Notes: generated by a model from the sequence alone, not told the origin. Shown: positions 8,575 to 17,958, counted from the first letter of the stretch. The stretch is 64,000 bases of DNA from Rhizobium sp. RU20A (GCF_900155885.1 NZ_FTMB01000014.1:1-64000); one strand, 5' to 3'. Made by a program: numbers and translations.

Positions 8575-8961
8575 CCTCGCCAGACGGGATCCGCAGTTGC
8601 TCTCCTCGTGGGCCGCTGCGGATCGCGCCGCTGACGCAACGGCAATTTTGAGATCATCCCGACGAGGGAGCTGAACAGGCGGTCAATACAGGGCTGACGG
8701 TGACGCAGACGGCGTTGAGGCTCGGCACGGTATGTCTGTCACGATACCGCGCCGCGGATCGTGCAGCTTTTCTGGCTGGCTTTGGGAATGGGTCAACCCG
8801 AGTGCCTCGGTGTCGATCCATGATGACAGGGAGATTGTTGACATCGCGCTTGCCACCTGGCGGCGGCGTGGTGGGCGAGCCCGCCGATGACCACGCCCGG
8901 CCGTCAGAATGACGACCAGGCCTAAGGACGCGTTTTCGCGAAGAATGCCGGCGCGGCCTTT
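8575..8961. other. Intergenic stretch without a recognisable gene
   Basis: This 387-bp gap between two converging genes holds the hairpin at 8588-8624 and a 52-codon open frame at 8732-8890 (+) starting MSVTIPRRGS, with the middle block WLWEWVNPSASVSIHDDRE. The short frame has a mildly protein-like composition but no strong ribosome binding site (GAGG eleven bases upstream), and I do not recognise it. It may be a gene remnant. I see no other structure. Confidence 0.4.
8588..8624 (+). terminator. Possible end-of-operon hairpin
   Basis: GATCCGCAG at 8588-8596 pairs perfectly with CTGCGGATC at 8616-8624 across a 19-base loop, 14 bases past the epimerase stop. No T-run follows, so it is weak as an intrinsic terminator and may only stabilise the transcript end. 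Confidence 0.35.
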
Positions 8962-10290
8962 CTATTCCTTCGGGTGAAGGGCGACCTGGCGGGCAACCCG
9001 CAGCGACAGAAGCGTGCAGATCGCACCGGAGAGCAGGTAGGCGCCGGAGGCGGCAAGGCCGAAGGTGCTCGACAGCAGGAGGGCGGTGACCGGCGCGAAG
9101 CCGGCGCCGAACATCCACGACAGCGCGGAGACGAAGGCCGAGCCGGTGTAGCGGTTGCGCTGGCCGAACAGAGAGGCCACGGCGCCCGATGACTGGGCGA
9201 AGCTGAAACCGAGGATCGCGAAGCCGATCAGCACGTAGGCGGTTTCGCCGGCTTCCCCTCCGCTCAGCAGCATCGGTGCGATGAGGGCGAAGGCCCCGAT
9301 GGCCCAGGCGCCCCAAAGCAGGATCTTTTGACGGCCGATACGATCCGACAGCCAGCCCGAGAATAGCATGGTCACCGTGCCGACGGCGGCGCCAAGGGCC
9401 TCGATGAGCAGGAAGTAGGTCGGGGTCTGGTCGGTGTAGAGATTGACCCAAGACAGTGGGAAAACCGTGACCATGTGGAACATGGCAAAGCTTGCGAGCG
9501 GAACGAAGATGCCGAGGAGAACCGTGCGGCCGTCTTCCTTGATCGTGCGGCCGATGCCGCTCGGCACCAGTTCCGTCGATTCGAAAAGGGCCCGGAATTC
9601 CGGCGTCGCGATGATGCGCAGGCGGGCAAAGAGCGCCACCACGTTGATGGCGAAGGCCACGAAGAAAGGATAGCGCCAGCCCCAGCTCAGGAAATCCTCG
9701 CGCGGCAGGGTCGCGACGAGATAAGCGAAGAGCACGGTCGCGACGGCAAGGCCGATCGGCGCGCCGAGCTGCGGCACCATGGCGTAGAAGCCGCGGCGGT
9801 GCTTGGCGGCGGTGATCGCCAGCAGCGGTGCCAGACCATCCCAGGCGCCGCCAAGCGCCAGACCCTGGCCGATGCGCAGCAGAGCGAGAATGAGGATCGC
9901 CCACCAGCCGACCGTGTCATAGGCGGGCACGAGGCCCATCGCCACGGTCGAGGTTCCCAGCAGGAAGAGGGCGATGGTCAGTTTCGTCGTGCGGCCATAG
10001 CGACGGTCGAGCGACATGAAGATGGCCGAGCCGATCGGACGCGCGACGAAGGCCAGTGCTACCAGCACGAAGGACCAGAGCGTTCCCGTGACCGGATCGA
10101 CAAACGGAAAGATGCGGGCCGGGAAGACCAGAACGGACGCGATGGCGAACACAAAGAAGTCGAAGAATTCGGAAGCGCGACCGATGACCACCCCGACAGC
10201 GATGTCGGACGGGGACACGTGATGTTCGTGCACCTCGTCGGCGGGACTGGGATTTTTCCCCGGGCGGGACATTTCGACGCTGCTTGCCAT
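8962..10290 (-). CDS. MFS transporter, metabolite:H+ symporter (MHS/ProP-like) family
   Basis: A 442-residue inner-membrane carrier with about twelve hydrophobic segments. The N-terminal block VVIGRASEFFDFFVFAIASVLVFP resembles the MHS opening (GxxxEWYDFxxYG), with Phe in place of the WY pair. The loop motif SLDRRYGRTTKL and the second-half SGWLSDRIGRQKIL are the MFS signatures between TM2/3 and TM8/9. The family moves organic acids, osmolytes or aromatic acids. The substrate is unknown. It is a single gene between the allulose operon and the cyo operon and diverges from cyoA. Confidence 0.85.
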   Translation of the reverse strand: MASSVEMSRPGKNPSPADEVHEHHVSPSDIAVGVVIGRASEFFDFFVFAIASVLVFPARIFPFVDPVTGTLWSFVLVALAFVARPIGSAIFMSLDRRYGRTTKLTIALFLLGTSTVAMGLVPAYDTVGWWAILILALLRIGQGLALGGAWDGLAPLLAITAAKHRRGFYAMVPQLGAPIGLAVATVLFAYLVATLPREDFLSWGWRYPFFVAFAINVVALFARLRIIATPEFRALFESTELVPSGIGRTIKEDGRTVLLGIFVPLASFAMFHMVTVFPLSWVNLYTDQTPTYFLLIEALGAAVGTVTMLFSGWLSDRIGRQKILLWGAWAIGAFALIAPMLLSGGEAGETAYVLIGFAILGFSFAQSSGAVASLFGQRNRYTGSAFVSALSWMFGAGFAPVTALLLSSTFGLAASGAYLLSGAICTLLSLRVARQVALHPKE

Positions 10291-10401
10291 GAATTCTCAT
10301 ACTCCGCGCGACACGGCCAATGAAGGGGGACGTCCTGCCAAATGCGTGATTTGCGGGCTTTGTCCCTGCGATGCAATCTGCATGCACCAGCGGCCCCGAA
10401 T

Positions 10402-10428
10402 TTGACAGGCGACAAATTGTCGTATGTT
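10402..10428 (+). promoter_or_regulatory. Candidate promoter and palindrome upstream of cyoA
   Basis: TTGACA at 10402-10407 and TATGTT at 10423-10428 form a possible -35/-10 pair with a short 15-bp spacer. Between them is the perfect 13-bp palindrome CGACAA-A-TTGTCG (10410-10422), a typical place for a repressor to bind. The regulator is not identified. Confidence 0.35.
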
Positions 10429-10509
10429 GCAATTGCTCAGTTCAAATTAGGTGCTGGGACGAAAAGAAAGTCCGAACGACCGTCTTCCAGGTCGATGACG
10501 AGGTTAGAT

Positions 10510-11712
10510 ATGCGCCCAAACGGCCTGTTGAAGTCTTGCATCCTATTGCTTCCATTGCTTTTTCTCTCCGCGTGCAAGGCGGAGGTGCTGGCGCCCACGG
10601 GCGATGTTGCGGCGCAGCAGCGTGATCTGCTCGTGATCTCCACGCTCCTGATGCTGATCATCATCATCCCGGTGATGGCGCTCACCGTTCTTTTTGCCTG
10701 GCGTTATCGGGAATCGAACCGTGCGGCGGTCTATCGGCCGAACTGGGATCACTCGACCAAGCTGGAATTGATCATCTGGGCCGTGCCGCTGCTGATCGTC
10801 GTGTCGCTCGGCGCCATTACGTGGGTCGGCACCCATCTTCTCGATCCCTATCGCCCGCTCGCCCGCATTGCCCCCGGCAAGGAGGTCGGCCAGGAGGAAC
10901 CGCTGCAGGTCCAGGTCGTGGCGCTCGACTGGAAGTGGCTGTTCATCTACCCGCAGTATGGCGTTGCCGCCGTCAACGAGCTCGCCGTTCCCGTCGATCG
11001 CCCCGTTCAGTTCACGCTGACCTCGTCCTCGGTCATGAACGCCTTCTACATTCCGGCCATGGCCGGCATGATCTATGCGATGCCCGGCATGCAGACGACG
11101 CTGCACGGCGTCTTCAACAAGGAAGGCACCTATCAGGGCCTTGCCTCGCACTATTCCGGTGCCGGTTTCTCCGGCATGCGCTTCAAGGCGAAGGCAACCG
11201 ATGCGGCCGGCTTCGACGGCTGGATCGCCGAGGCCCGAACTGCTTCGAAGACGCTCGATCGCCCTGCCTATCTCCAGCTGGAGCAGCCGAGCGAGAACGT
11301 GAAGCCTGAGCTTTTCGCCACCGTCGATCCCGAACTCTTCCCGCGCATCGTCAACCTCTGCGTCGAGCCCGGCAAGATCTGCATGGCCGAGATGATGGCC
11401 ATCGACAAGCAGGGCGGCGCCGGTCTTGCCGGCACGATCAACGTCTCGCAGCTCACCTATGACAAATATGCCCGTCGCGGTACGCGTGCGCCCATCCTCG
11501 GATGGGATCCTTTCCAGGTGACGGGCTTCTGCTCCACCGAAGAACTGGAGCGCATGCTGACGGCGCAGCCGGCTTCGGCCAATGTCGCCCCGGTCGACCA
11601 GACTCCGCTGCGCGGCCATGGTCTCACGCAGCCCGGCAGCCTCTTCGGTCGCAGTGCCGATCCGGCTTTGACCCTCGCCCTGCCGCCCGTGGGCGCCGCG
11701 ACGAAACTCTGA
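10510..11712 (+). CDS. cyoA: Cytochrome bo3 ubiquinol oxidase subunit II
   Basis: A 400-residue lipoprotein. The signal sequence MRPNGLLKSCILLLPLLF ends in the lipobox LSAC, followed by two transmembrane helices and a periplasmic cupredoxin domain. The CuA-binding cysteines and histidines of cytochrome c oxidases are absent (SHYSGAGFSGMRF), which marks a quinol oxidase. The start at 10510 puts the signal peptide at the N terminus; an ATG at 10495 is also possible. It is the first gene of cyoABCD-surf1 and contributes the quinol-binding and periplasmic part of the proton-pumping terminal oxidase. The protein is longer than E. coli CyoA (315) because of a C-terminal extension. Confidence 0.95.
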   Translation: MRPNGLLKSCILLLPLLFLSACKAEVLAPTGDVAAQQRDLLVISTLLMLIIIIPVMALTVLFAWRYRESNRAAVYRPNWDHSTKLELIIWAVPLLIVVSLGAITWVGTHLLDPYRPLARIAPGKEVGQEEPLQVQVVALDWKWLFIYPQYGVAAVNELAVPVDRPVQFTLTSSSVMNAFYIPAMAGMIYAMPGMQTTLHGVFNKEGTYQGLASHYSGAGFSGMRFKAKATDAAGFDGWIAEARTASKTLDRPAYLQLEQPSENVKPELFATVDPELFPRIVNLCVEPGKICMAEMMAIDKQGGAGLAGTINVSQLTYDKYARRGTRAPILGWDPFQVTGFCSTEELERMLTAQPASANVAPVDQTPLRGHGLTQPGSLFGRSADPALTLALPPVGAATKL

Positions 11713-11724
11713 CAGGACACGGCC

Positions 11725-13728
11725 ATGGCCACTATCGATCACTCAACGACCTTTCTTCTCGGACGCCTGAACTGGAGCGCCGTTCCGACCGATCCGATCG
11801 TGCTTGTCACCTTCGTCGTCGTCGCTATCGGCGGTGCGGCGGCGCTCGGGGCTCTCACCTACTACCGCCTCTGGGGCTATCTCTGGAAAGAGTGGTTCAC
11901 CTCCGTCGATCACAAGAAGATCGGCATCATGTACATCATCCTGGCGATCATCATGCTCGTGCGTGGCTTTGCCGACGCGGTGATGATGCGTATCCAGCAG
12001 GTCTGGGCCTTCAATGGCTCCGAAGGGTATCTTAATGCCCATCATTACGACCAGATCTTCACGGCCCACGGCGTGATCATGATCTTCTTCGTGGCGATGC
12101 CCTTCGTCACAGGCCTCATGAACTACGTGGTGCCGCTGCAGATCGGCGCGCGAGACGTGTCCTTCCCCTTCCTCAACAATTTCTCGTTCTGGATGACGGT
12201 CGGTGGCGCGGTACTTGTCATGGCCTCGCTCTTCGTCGGCGAGTTTGCGCAGACCGGCTGGCTTGCCTTTCCGCCGCTGTCGGGTCTCGGCTACAGCCCG
12301 TGGGTAGGGGTCGATTATTATATCTGGGGCCTGCAGGTGGCCGGTGTCGGCACGACGCTGTCCGGCATCAACCTGCTCGTGACCATCATCAAGATGCGCG
12401 CGCCGGGCATGACGCTGATGCGCATGCCGGTCTTCACCTGGACCTCGCTGTGCACCAACATTCTCATCGTCGCCTCCTTCCCGGTGCTGACGATGACGCT
12501 CATCCTGCTGACCCTTGACCGCTACGTGGGGACCAACTTCTTCACGAGCGAGCTTGGCGGCAACTCGATGATGTACATCAACCTCATCTGGATCTGGGGC
12601 CACCCGGAAGTGTACATCCTCATCCTGCCGCTGTTCGGCGTGTTCTCGGAAGTGACCTCCACCTTCTGCGGCAAGCGCCTGTTCGGCTATTCCTCGATGG
12701 TCTATGCGACCGTCTGCATCACCGTTCTCAGCTACATCGTCTGGTTGCACCACTTCTTCACCATGGGCTCGGGCGCCTCGGTCAACGCCTTCTTCGGCAT
12801 CACGACGATGATCATCTCGGTGCCGACAGGCGCGAAGATCTTCAACTGGCTCTTCACCATGTATCAGGGCCGGGTGCGCTACGACCTGCCGATGATGTGG
12901 ACGGTCGCCTTCATGCTGACCTTCACGGTCGGCGGCATGACCGGCGTTCTGCTCGCTGTTCCGCCGGCCGACTTCGTGCTGCACAACTCGCTGTTCCTGA
13001 TCGCCCACTTCCACAATGTGATCATCGGCGGTGTGCTGTTTGGCTGTTTTGCCGCCATCGCCTACTGGTGGCCGAAGGCTTTCGGCTTCAAGCTCAACGT
13101 CTTCTGGGGCAAGGTTTCGTTCTGGTGCTGGGTCGTGGGCTTCTGGGCCGCCTTCATGCCGCTCTACGTACTTGGCCTGATGGGCGTCACCCGCCGCATG
13201 CGCGTCTTCGACGATCCGGACCTGCGCATCTGGTTCATCATCGCGGCACTCGGCGCGGCACTGATCGCCATGGGTATCGCTGCCTTCTTCATCCAGATTG
13301 GCGTGTCGATCTGGAAGCGGAAGGAAAATCCAGACCTTTCGGGCGACCCGTGGGATGGCCGCACGCTGGAGTGGGCGACCTCTTCCCCGCCGCCGGCCTA
13401 CAACTTCGCCTTCACCCCCGTCGTCCATGGTCTGGACGCCTGGGCGGAGATGAAGCAGGAAGGCCAGAAGCGTCCGAAGGCCGCCTTCATGCCGATCCAC
13501 ATGCCGCGCTACACCGGCACGGGCGTCATTCTCGCCGGCCTCTCGACGGTCTGCGGCTTCGCGCTCGTCTGGTACATCTGGTGGCTGGCGGCGCTGTCCT
13601 TCCTCGGCATCATCGTCGTGGCGATCGCGCATACCTTCAACTATGACCGCGACTATTACGTCCCGGTCGAAGAGGTCTCGGCCGTCGAAGGCGAACGCGA
13701 CCTGCAACTTGCCAAGCTCGGAGCCTGA
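11725..13728 (+). CDS. cyoB: Cytochrome bo3 ubiquinol oxidase subunit I
   Basis: A 667-residue haem-copper oxidase catalytic subunit, close to E. coli CyoB (663). The six metal-ligand histidines are visible: [25 protein letters not shown] with the cross-linked His-Tyr pair, HHFFTMG, and [11 protein letters not shown]. It binds haem b, haem o3 and CuB, reduces O2 with ubiquinol electrons and pumps protons. It starts 12 bp after cyoA with AGGACACGGCC as ribosome binding site. Confidence 0.98.
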   Translation: MATIDHSTTFLLGRLNWSAVPTDPIVLVTFVVVAIGGAAALGALTYYRLWGYLWKEWFTSVDHKKIGIMYIILAIIMLVRGFADAVMMRIQQVWAFNGSEGYLNAHHYDQIFTAHGVIMIFFVAMPFVTGLMNYVVPLQIGARDVSFPFLNNFSFWMTVGGAVLVMASLFVGEFAQTGWLAFPPLSGLGYSPWVGVDYYIWGLQVAGVGTTLSGINLLVTIIKMRAPGMTLMRMPVFTWTSLCTNILIVASFPVLTMTLILLTLDRYVGTNFFTSELGGNSMMYINLIWIWGHPEVYILILPLFGVFSEVTSTFCGKRLFGYSSMVYATVCITVLSYIVWLHHFFTMGSGASVNAFFGITTMIISVPTGAKIFNWLFTMYQGRVRYDLPMMWTVAFMLTFTVGGMTGVLLAVPPADFVLHNSLFLIAHFHNVIIGGVLFGCFAAIAYWWPKAFGFKLNVFWGKVSFWCWVVGFWAAFMPLYVLGLMGVTRRMRVFDDPDLRIWFIIAALGAALIAMGIAAFFIQIGVSIWKRKENPDLSGDPWDGRTLEWATSSPPPAYNFAFTPVVHGLDAWAEMKQEGQKRPKAAFMPIHMPRYTGTGVILAGLSTVCGFALVWYIWWLAALSFLGIIVVAIAHTFNYDRDYYVPVEEVSAVEGERDLQLAKLGA

Positions 13729-13733
13729 TCGAC

Positions 13734-14357
13734 ATGAGCACCACCGCCCATCCTTCGGCTGCCGCCACATCCTACTGGGAAACCGAGCCGCATCATCATC
13801 CGGAAGGCGCCTCCACGAGCCTCGGCTTCTGGGTCTACCTGATGAGCGACTGCCTGATGTTCGCCGTTCTCTTCGCCGTTTTCGGCGTGCTCGGGCAGAG
13901 CTATGCGGCCGGTCCCGGCCCCAAGGTGCTGTTCGACCTGACGCTGGTGGCCATCAACACGGCCTTCCTGCTGGTGTCGTCGATCACCTTCGGCTTTGCG
14001 ATGCTCGCCATGTATGAGGGACGCCAGTCCCGCATGCAGGTCTGGCTCGCCATCACGCTCTTCTTCGGCCTCGCCTTCCTGGCGGTCGAACTCTACGAGT
14101 TCCACCACCTGATCGAGGTCGGCGCCGGTCCGCAGCGCTCGGCCTTCCTGTCATCCTTCTTCGCGCTGGTCGGCACGCACGGCCTTCACGTCACCTTCGG
14201 TTCGATCTGGCTGGTGACGATGATGGTCCAGATCCACCGCAAGGGTCTCATTCCCGCCAATCAGCGGCGCATGAACTGCCTCAGCATGTTCTGGCACTTT
14301 CTGGACGTGATCTGGATCGGTGTCTTCACCTTCGTCTATCTTCTGGGGATGATCTGA
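13734..14357 (+). CDS. cyoC: Cytochrome bo3 ubiquinol oxidase subunit III
   Basis: A 207-residue membrane subunit with five hydrophobic helices, matching CyoC in length (204 in E. coli). It has family blocks LGFWVYLMSDCLMFAVLFAV and GTHGLHVTFGSIWL. It follows cyoB by five bases and its TGA overlaps the cyoD ATG (TGATG). It assembles with subunits I and II and has no redox centre. Confidence 0.96.
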   Translation: MSTTAHPSAAATSYWETEPHHHPEGASTSLGFWVYLMSDCLMFAVLFAVFGVLGQSYAAGPGPKVLFDLTLVAINTAFLLVSSITFGFAMLAMYEGRQSRMQVWLAITLFFGLAFLAVELYEFHHLIEVGAGPQRSAFLSSFFALVGTHGLHVTFGSIWLVTMMVQIHRKGLIPANQRRMNCLSMFWHFLDVIWIGVFTFVYLLGMI

Positions 14358-14752
14358 TGTCGACACATTCCATCGAGCCGCACAGCCACCACGAAGGTGC
14401 CTCCCATGACGGCCATGACCATGGCAGCTACAAGTCCTATATCACGGGCTTCGTGCTGTCCGTCATCCTGACGGCCATCCCCTTCGCCCTCGTCATGACG
14501 GGCGGGCTCGAGAGCCGCGCGCTGACGGCGGTGATCGTGATCGCCTTTGCGGTCGTGCAGATCCTCGTTCACATGGTCTACTTCCTGCACATGAACAGCC
14601 GCTCCGACGAGGGCTGGACGATGATGTCGATGATCTTCACCGTCGTCGTCGTGGTCATCATGCTCGCAGGCTCGCTGTGGGTCATGTACCACCTCAACAC
14701 CAACATGATGCCGCAGATGGACCATAACCAGATGCAGGGCTTCGGTTCCTGA
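14357..14752 (+). CDS. cyoD: Cytochrome bo3 ubiquinol oxidase subunit IV
   Basis: A 131-residue three-helix protein with a His-rich N terminus (SHHEGASHDGHDHG) and the family block HMVYFLHMNSRSDEGWT. It stabilises the CuB site during assembly of the oxidase. It overlaps cyoC and the following SURF1 gene by one base each, so the operon is translationally coupled. No cyoE (haem O synthase) follows; that function must come from elsewhere in the genome. Confidence 0.95.
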   Translation: MSTHSIEPHSHHEGASHDGHDHGSYKSYITGFVLSVILTAIPFALVMTGGLESRALTAVIVIAFAVVQILVHMVYFLHMNSRSDEGWTMMSMIFTVVVVVIMLAGSLWVMYHLNTNMMPQMDHNQMQGFGS

Positions 14753-15465
14753 TGACGGGTACGGGCGGCAGGGCGCGGCGAAAGGGTCTGCTTTTCGGTG
14801 TCGGGTCGCTCGTGGTCCTCATGCTGTTCGGGCTCGGCGTCTGGCAGGTCCAGCGCCTCGCCTGGAAAAACGCGCTGATCGCGCGCGTCGAAGCGGGGCT
14901 GTCAGCGGCCCCGGTTCCCGCCCCCGGTCCGGCGGCCTGGCCGGCGCTGTCCTTCGATACGGACGAATATCGCCGTGTCACGGCCACGGGGCGCTATCTG
15001 CCGGTTCCCGATATCCTCGTTCAGGCCGTGACGGTTCGCGGATCCGGTTTCTGGGTTCTCGCACCCTTCGAGACGGATGACGGCTTCCGGCTTTTCGTCA
15101 ATCGCGGCTTCGTTCCCTCCGACCGGCGTGCGCCGGCGGATCGGCCCCTGCCGGAGGGGGAGCAGACGGTCAGAGGCCTTCTGCGCCTGACGCAGCCGAA
15201 CGGCGCATTCCTTCGCTCCAACGATCCCGCCGATCGGCGCTGGTTTTCTCGCGATACGGCTGCAATGGGTGCAGCGCTCGGCATCGGTGCCGTCGCGCCT
15301 TACTTCATCGACGCGGACAAGGCGGTCGACGGTGGCCAGTTGCCAATCGGCGGCCTGACGGTCGTTTCCTTCCCAAACAATCACCTCGGCTATGCCATCA
15401 CCTGGTTCGCTCTTTCCGGTGGCCTTGCCTTTCTGCTCTTGCGCGTGCGTCGGCAGCTGGATTGA
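14752..15465 (+). CDS. SURF1 family oxidase assembly protein
   Basis: A 237-residue protein with the SURF1 layout: one transmembrane helix near residues 13-32 (LFGVGSLVVLMLFGLGVWQVQRL), a periplasmic domain, and a second helix at the C terminus (ITWFALSGGLAFLLL). Typical blocks are GVWQVQRLAWK, VNRGFVP and NNHLGYAITWF. SURF1 helps insert haem into terminal oxidases. Its one-base overlap with cyoD places it in the cyo operon. Confidence 0.93.
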   Translation: MTGTGGRARRKGLLFGVGSLVVLMLFGLGVWQVQRLAWKNALIARVEAGLSAAPVPAPGPAAWPALSFDTDEYRRVTATGRYLPVPDILVQAVTVRGSGFWVLAPFETDDGFRLFVNRGFVPSDRRAPADRPLPEGEQTVRGLLRLTQPNGAFLRSNDPADRRWFSRDTAAMGAALGIGAVAPYFIDADKAVDGGQLPIGGLTVVSFPNNHLGYAITWFALSGGLAFLLLRVRRQLD

Positions 15466-15555
15466 TCTTCGTCGCGAGGGGATTGGCTTAACGGACAAGG
15501 CCGCCCTAGATTGGTGTCTTGATTTGCCCGTCGCGGGCCAGACAGGAGCCATGCC

Positions 15556-16038
15556 GTGAGTGTTGCCTTCGTGAAGGAAGAAAGTGCCGAGGCCGCCTCG
15601 GAGACCCTGCTTCCCGACCGCCCGATTTCGCCCCATGCCAACCTCGTGACCGAAGCCGGCCTGAAAATGCTGGAGGCGGCGCTCAATGAGGCGCGGACGG
15701 CGGCCGAGGCGGCGACGGCCATCGAGGATATCAACGAGCGTCGCCGGCAGTCCGCCAATCCCTTGCGAGATCTGCGCTATTTCACCGAGCGCGTCCGTAC
15801 CGCCGAGGTGGTGCCTGCGCCGGAGACGGCCGACAAGGTCGCCTTCGGCAGCCATGTAACCTTCGAGCGCGAGGATGGCCGCGTTCAGGCCTACCGCATT
15901 GTCGGCGAGGACGAGGCGGACCCGAAAGCGGGGACGTTGTCCTACGTTTCACCGGTTGCGCGTCTCTTGCTCGGCAAGGCGGTCGGCGATGTGGTGACGC
16001 TGAACGGGCAGGAGATCGAGATCACCGCGATCGCCTGA
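15556..16038 (+). CDS. GreA/GreB-family transcription factor, divergent
   Basis: A 160-residue protein with an N-terminal coiled coil (about residues 30-85) and a C-terminal FKBP-like GreA/GreB domain (about 90-160; blocks YRIVGEDEADPKAGTLSYVSPVARLLLG and VGDVVTLNG). The coiled-coil tip reads EDINERRRQSANPLRDLRY and lacks the DLSENAEY acidic tip that stimulates RNA polymerase cleavage in canonical GreA. It may therefore be a Gfh/Rnk-like modulator. It starts at GTG 15556, with AGGAG eight bases upstream; a nearer ATG at 15551 opens a two-codon frame only. It ends before a strong terminator. Confidence 0.85.
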   Translation: MSVAFVKEESAEAASETLLPDRPISPHANLVTEAGLKMLEAALNEARTAAEAATAIEDINERRRQSANPLRDLRYFTERVRTAEVVPAPETADKVAFGSHVTFEREDGRVQAYRIVGEDEADPKAGTLSYVSPVARLLLGKAVGDVVTLNGQEIEITAIA

Positions 16039-16063
16039 CGGTTCTGCCGGCCCGACAAAAAGA

Positions 16064-16094
16064 GAGGACCGGATGGGAGGTGCATCCGGTCCTC
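16064..16094. terminator. Bidirectional rho-independent terminator
   Basis: GAGGACCGGATG at 16064-16075 pairs perfectly with CATCCGGTCCTC at 16083-16094 (12 bp, 7-base loop). On the minus strand it is followed by TCTTTTTG, a good T-run ending the importer operon whose last stop is at 16161. On the plus strand it is followed by AAGTTTG and ends the Gre-family gene. Confidence 0.85.
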
Positions 16095-16160
16095 AAGTTT
16101 GAGCGACGCTTCAGGATCAAAACCGGTGTGGTCGGCTTCTGATCCTCGTTGGCTCTTGCG

Positions 16161-17009
16161 TCAGCTCTTCACGGATCCCGCCGTCATGCCGGCGAGGAAA
16201 TAGCGCTGCGCGACGAGGTAGAGCACCAGGAGCGGCAGCGAGCCCAGCACGCTCATCGCCATCATCTCGTTCCATTCGAAGGCATGTTGGCCCATCAGCA
16301 ACTGGATACCGATCGGCACGGTGCGCAGATCCATCGACTTCGTCAGCGTCAGCGCGAAGAGGAATTCGTTCCAGGCGAGCAGGAAGGTGTAGACCGCCGT
16401 TGCCACGATGCCGGGGATGGAAACCGGCACGATGACGCGCCACAGCGCTGTCCAGCTGGAGCCGCCATCGACCAGCACCGCCTCGTCCAGTTCCTTCGGC
16501 AGCGTGTTGAGATAGCCGGTCATCAGCAGCACTGCATAGGGCAGGGTGAAGACCATGTAGGTGAGGATCAGCGCCAGATAGGTGTCGAAGATCCTGAAGG
16601 CGACGACCATGCCGAAATAGGGGATGAGCAGGGTAATGGGCGGCACGGTCTGGGTGGAGATGATGAAGATGTTGAGGACGTTCTTGAAGCGGAAATTGTA
16701 ACGGCTGAAACCGTAGGCCGTGAGGATGGCGATGACGAGCGTCAGGGCGGTGACGACACCGGCGACGAAATAGCTGTTGAGGAAGAAGCGGACCTTGGTC
16801 GGATCGTTGAAGATCGTCACATAGGCCTGCAGCGTGAAGACCTCCGGCAGGAGGCGCGGCGGCAGGGCGAAGATCTCCGTGTTGGATTTCAGCGAGGAGA
16901 ACACCATCCACAGGATGGGAAAGCCCGCGAAGACGAGGCCGACGGCGAGGCCGAGATAGGTCAGCAGCGTCGGCAGCGCGTGGGACTTGAAGGAGCGTTT
17001 GCGGGCCAT
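16161..17009 (-). CDS. Carbohydrate ABC transporter permease (MalG-type)
   Basis: A 282-residue permease with six hydrophobic helices and the EAA loop typical of MalG-type subunits (LPKELDEAVLVDGGSSWTALWRVIVPVSIPG) at about residues 190-220. It ends MTAGSVKS, as UgpE/MalG proteins do. The start follows GCGAGGTGAGACC. It is the third gene of a binding protein-MalF-MalG operon. No ATPase is encoded locally; the UgpC-type ATPase at 27094 is the likely partner. Confidence 0.92.
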   Translation of the reverse strand: MARKRSFKSHALPTLLTYLGLAVGLVFAGFPILWMVFSSLKSNTEIFALPPRLLPEVFTLQAYVTIFNDPTKVRFFLNSYFVAGVVTALTLVIAILTAYGFSRYNFRFKNVLNIFIISTQTVPPITLLIPYFGMVVAFRIFDTYLALILTYMVFTLPYAVLLMTGYLNTLPKELDEAVLVDGGSSWTALWRVIVPVSIPGIVATAVYTFLLAWNEFLFALTLTKSMDLRTVPIGIQLLMGQHAFEWNEMMAMSVLGSLPLLVLYLVAQRYFLAGMTAGSVKS

Positions 17010-17013
17010 GGTC

Positions 17014-17958
17014 TCACCTCGCCTGCTGGTGCTTGATGTAGAAGTAGGTGACGCTCATCGACAGGATGAGGATGATGATGGCGCTCGCGGACGCCAGCGA
17101 GAATTCGTACTGCGCGAAGGCCAGCTTGTAGGTGAAGGTCGAGAGCATTTCCGTCGAATAGATCGGCCCGCCGCCGGTGGTCATCCACACGAGCGGGAAG
17201 ACCTGCATGGTCCAGATGAAATCGAGCAGCGCGATGGAGATGATGATCGGCATCAGCTGCGGGATGGTGATGTACCAGAACTTCTGGATCTCGTTGGCGC
17301 CATCGATGCCGGCGGCCTCGTAGAGTTCCTTCGAAATGCCCTGGAGACCCGCGAGCAGGCTGACCATGAAGAGCGGATAGCCCGCCCAGATATTGGCAAA
17401 GGTCAGCGCGTGGATCGCGGTCTTGGTGGAGGAGAACCATTCGACCTTGAAATCAATGATGTGCAGCGCCATCAGCACGCTGTTGACGACGCCGTTCGGG
17501 TCGAGAAGCAGGCGCCAGATGATGGCGATGATGACGGCGGTGAAGAGCCAGGGCAGGATGAACAGCACGCGCAGGATGCTGCGCAGCAGAGGATCGATGC
17601 GGTTGCTGTTCAGAAGGATCGCGAAGGCGAGGCCGATGATGAGGTGGAAGACCACGCTCATCACGGTGAAATAGAGCGTCTGCCACAGCGACTGCCAGAA
17701 GACCGGGTTTTCGAAGATGGTGATGTAGTTGGAAAGCCCCGCAAAGGCGGCGTCCCTCTTCATGATGGCGCCGTCCATCAGGGAGTAGCGCACCACCATG
17801 ATCATCGGAAACAGCATGAGCAACACGAGAAGGGCGGTTGCCGGGGACACGTAAAGATAGGGCGTGAGCTTGCGCAGCAGCTTGGTGCCGGCACTCGCCT
17901 TGCGGCGCGTGCGGATCGGCGCGGCGGCGATGGCTGGAGCGGAGCGGGTCATGAGCAT
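17014..17958 (-). CDS. Carbohydrate ABC transporter permease (MalF-type)
   Basis: A 314-residue permease of the MalF/UgpA class with six helices and the EAA motif GISKELYEAAGIDGANEIQKFWYITIPQ. The frame is open to 18048, but GGAAAGA precedes the ATG at 17958; a second ATG at 17952 (MTRSAP) is an equally plausible start. It is separated from the binding-protein gene by a 123-bp spacer with a hairpin and from the MalG gene by four bases. Confidence 0.9.
   Translation of the reverse strand: MLMTRSAPAIAAAPIRTRRKASAGTKLLRKLTPYLYVSPATALLVLLMLFPMIMVVRYSLMDGAIMKRDAAFAGLSNYITIFENPVFWQSLWQTLYFTVMSVVFHLIIGLAFAILLNSNRIDPLLRSILRVLFILPWLFTAVIIAIIWRLLLDPNGVVNSVLMALHIIDFKVEWFSSTKTAIHALTFANIWAGYPLFMVSLLAGLQGISKELYEAAGIDGANEIQKFWYITIPQLMPIIISIALLDFIWTMQVFPLVWMTTGGGPIYSTEMLSTFTYKLAFAQYEFSLASASAIIILILSMSVTYFYIKHQQAR

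Noticed and set aside
10510-13728. The oxidase being an aa3-type cytochrome c oxidase
   Set aside because: Subunit II has no CuA cysteines and is a lipoprotein with LSAC; the order cyoABCD is that of a quinol oxidase.
11743-13770. A very long open frame (675 codons) antisense to cyoB
   Set aside because: It is a codon-bias shadow in high-GC DNA; its translation is rich in Arg, Asp, His and Glu with no domain, and the opposite strand is a complete oxidase subunit I.
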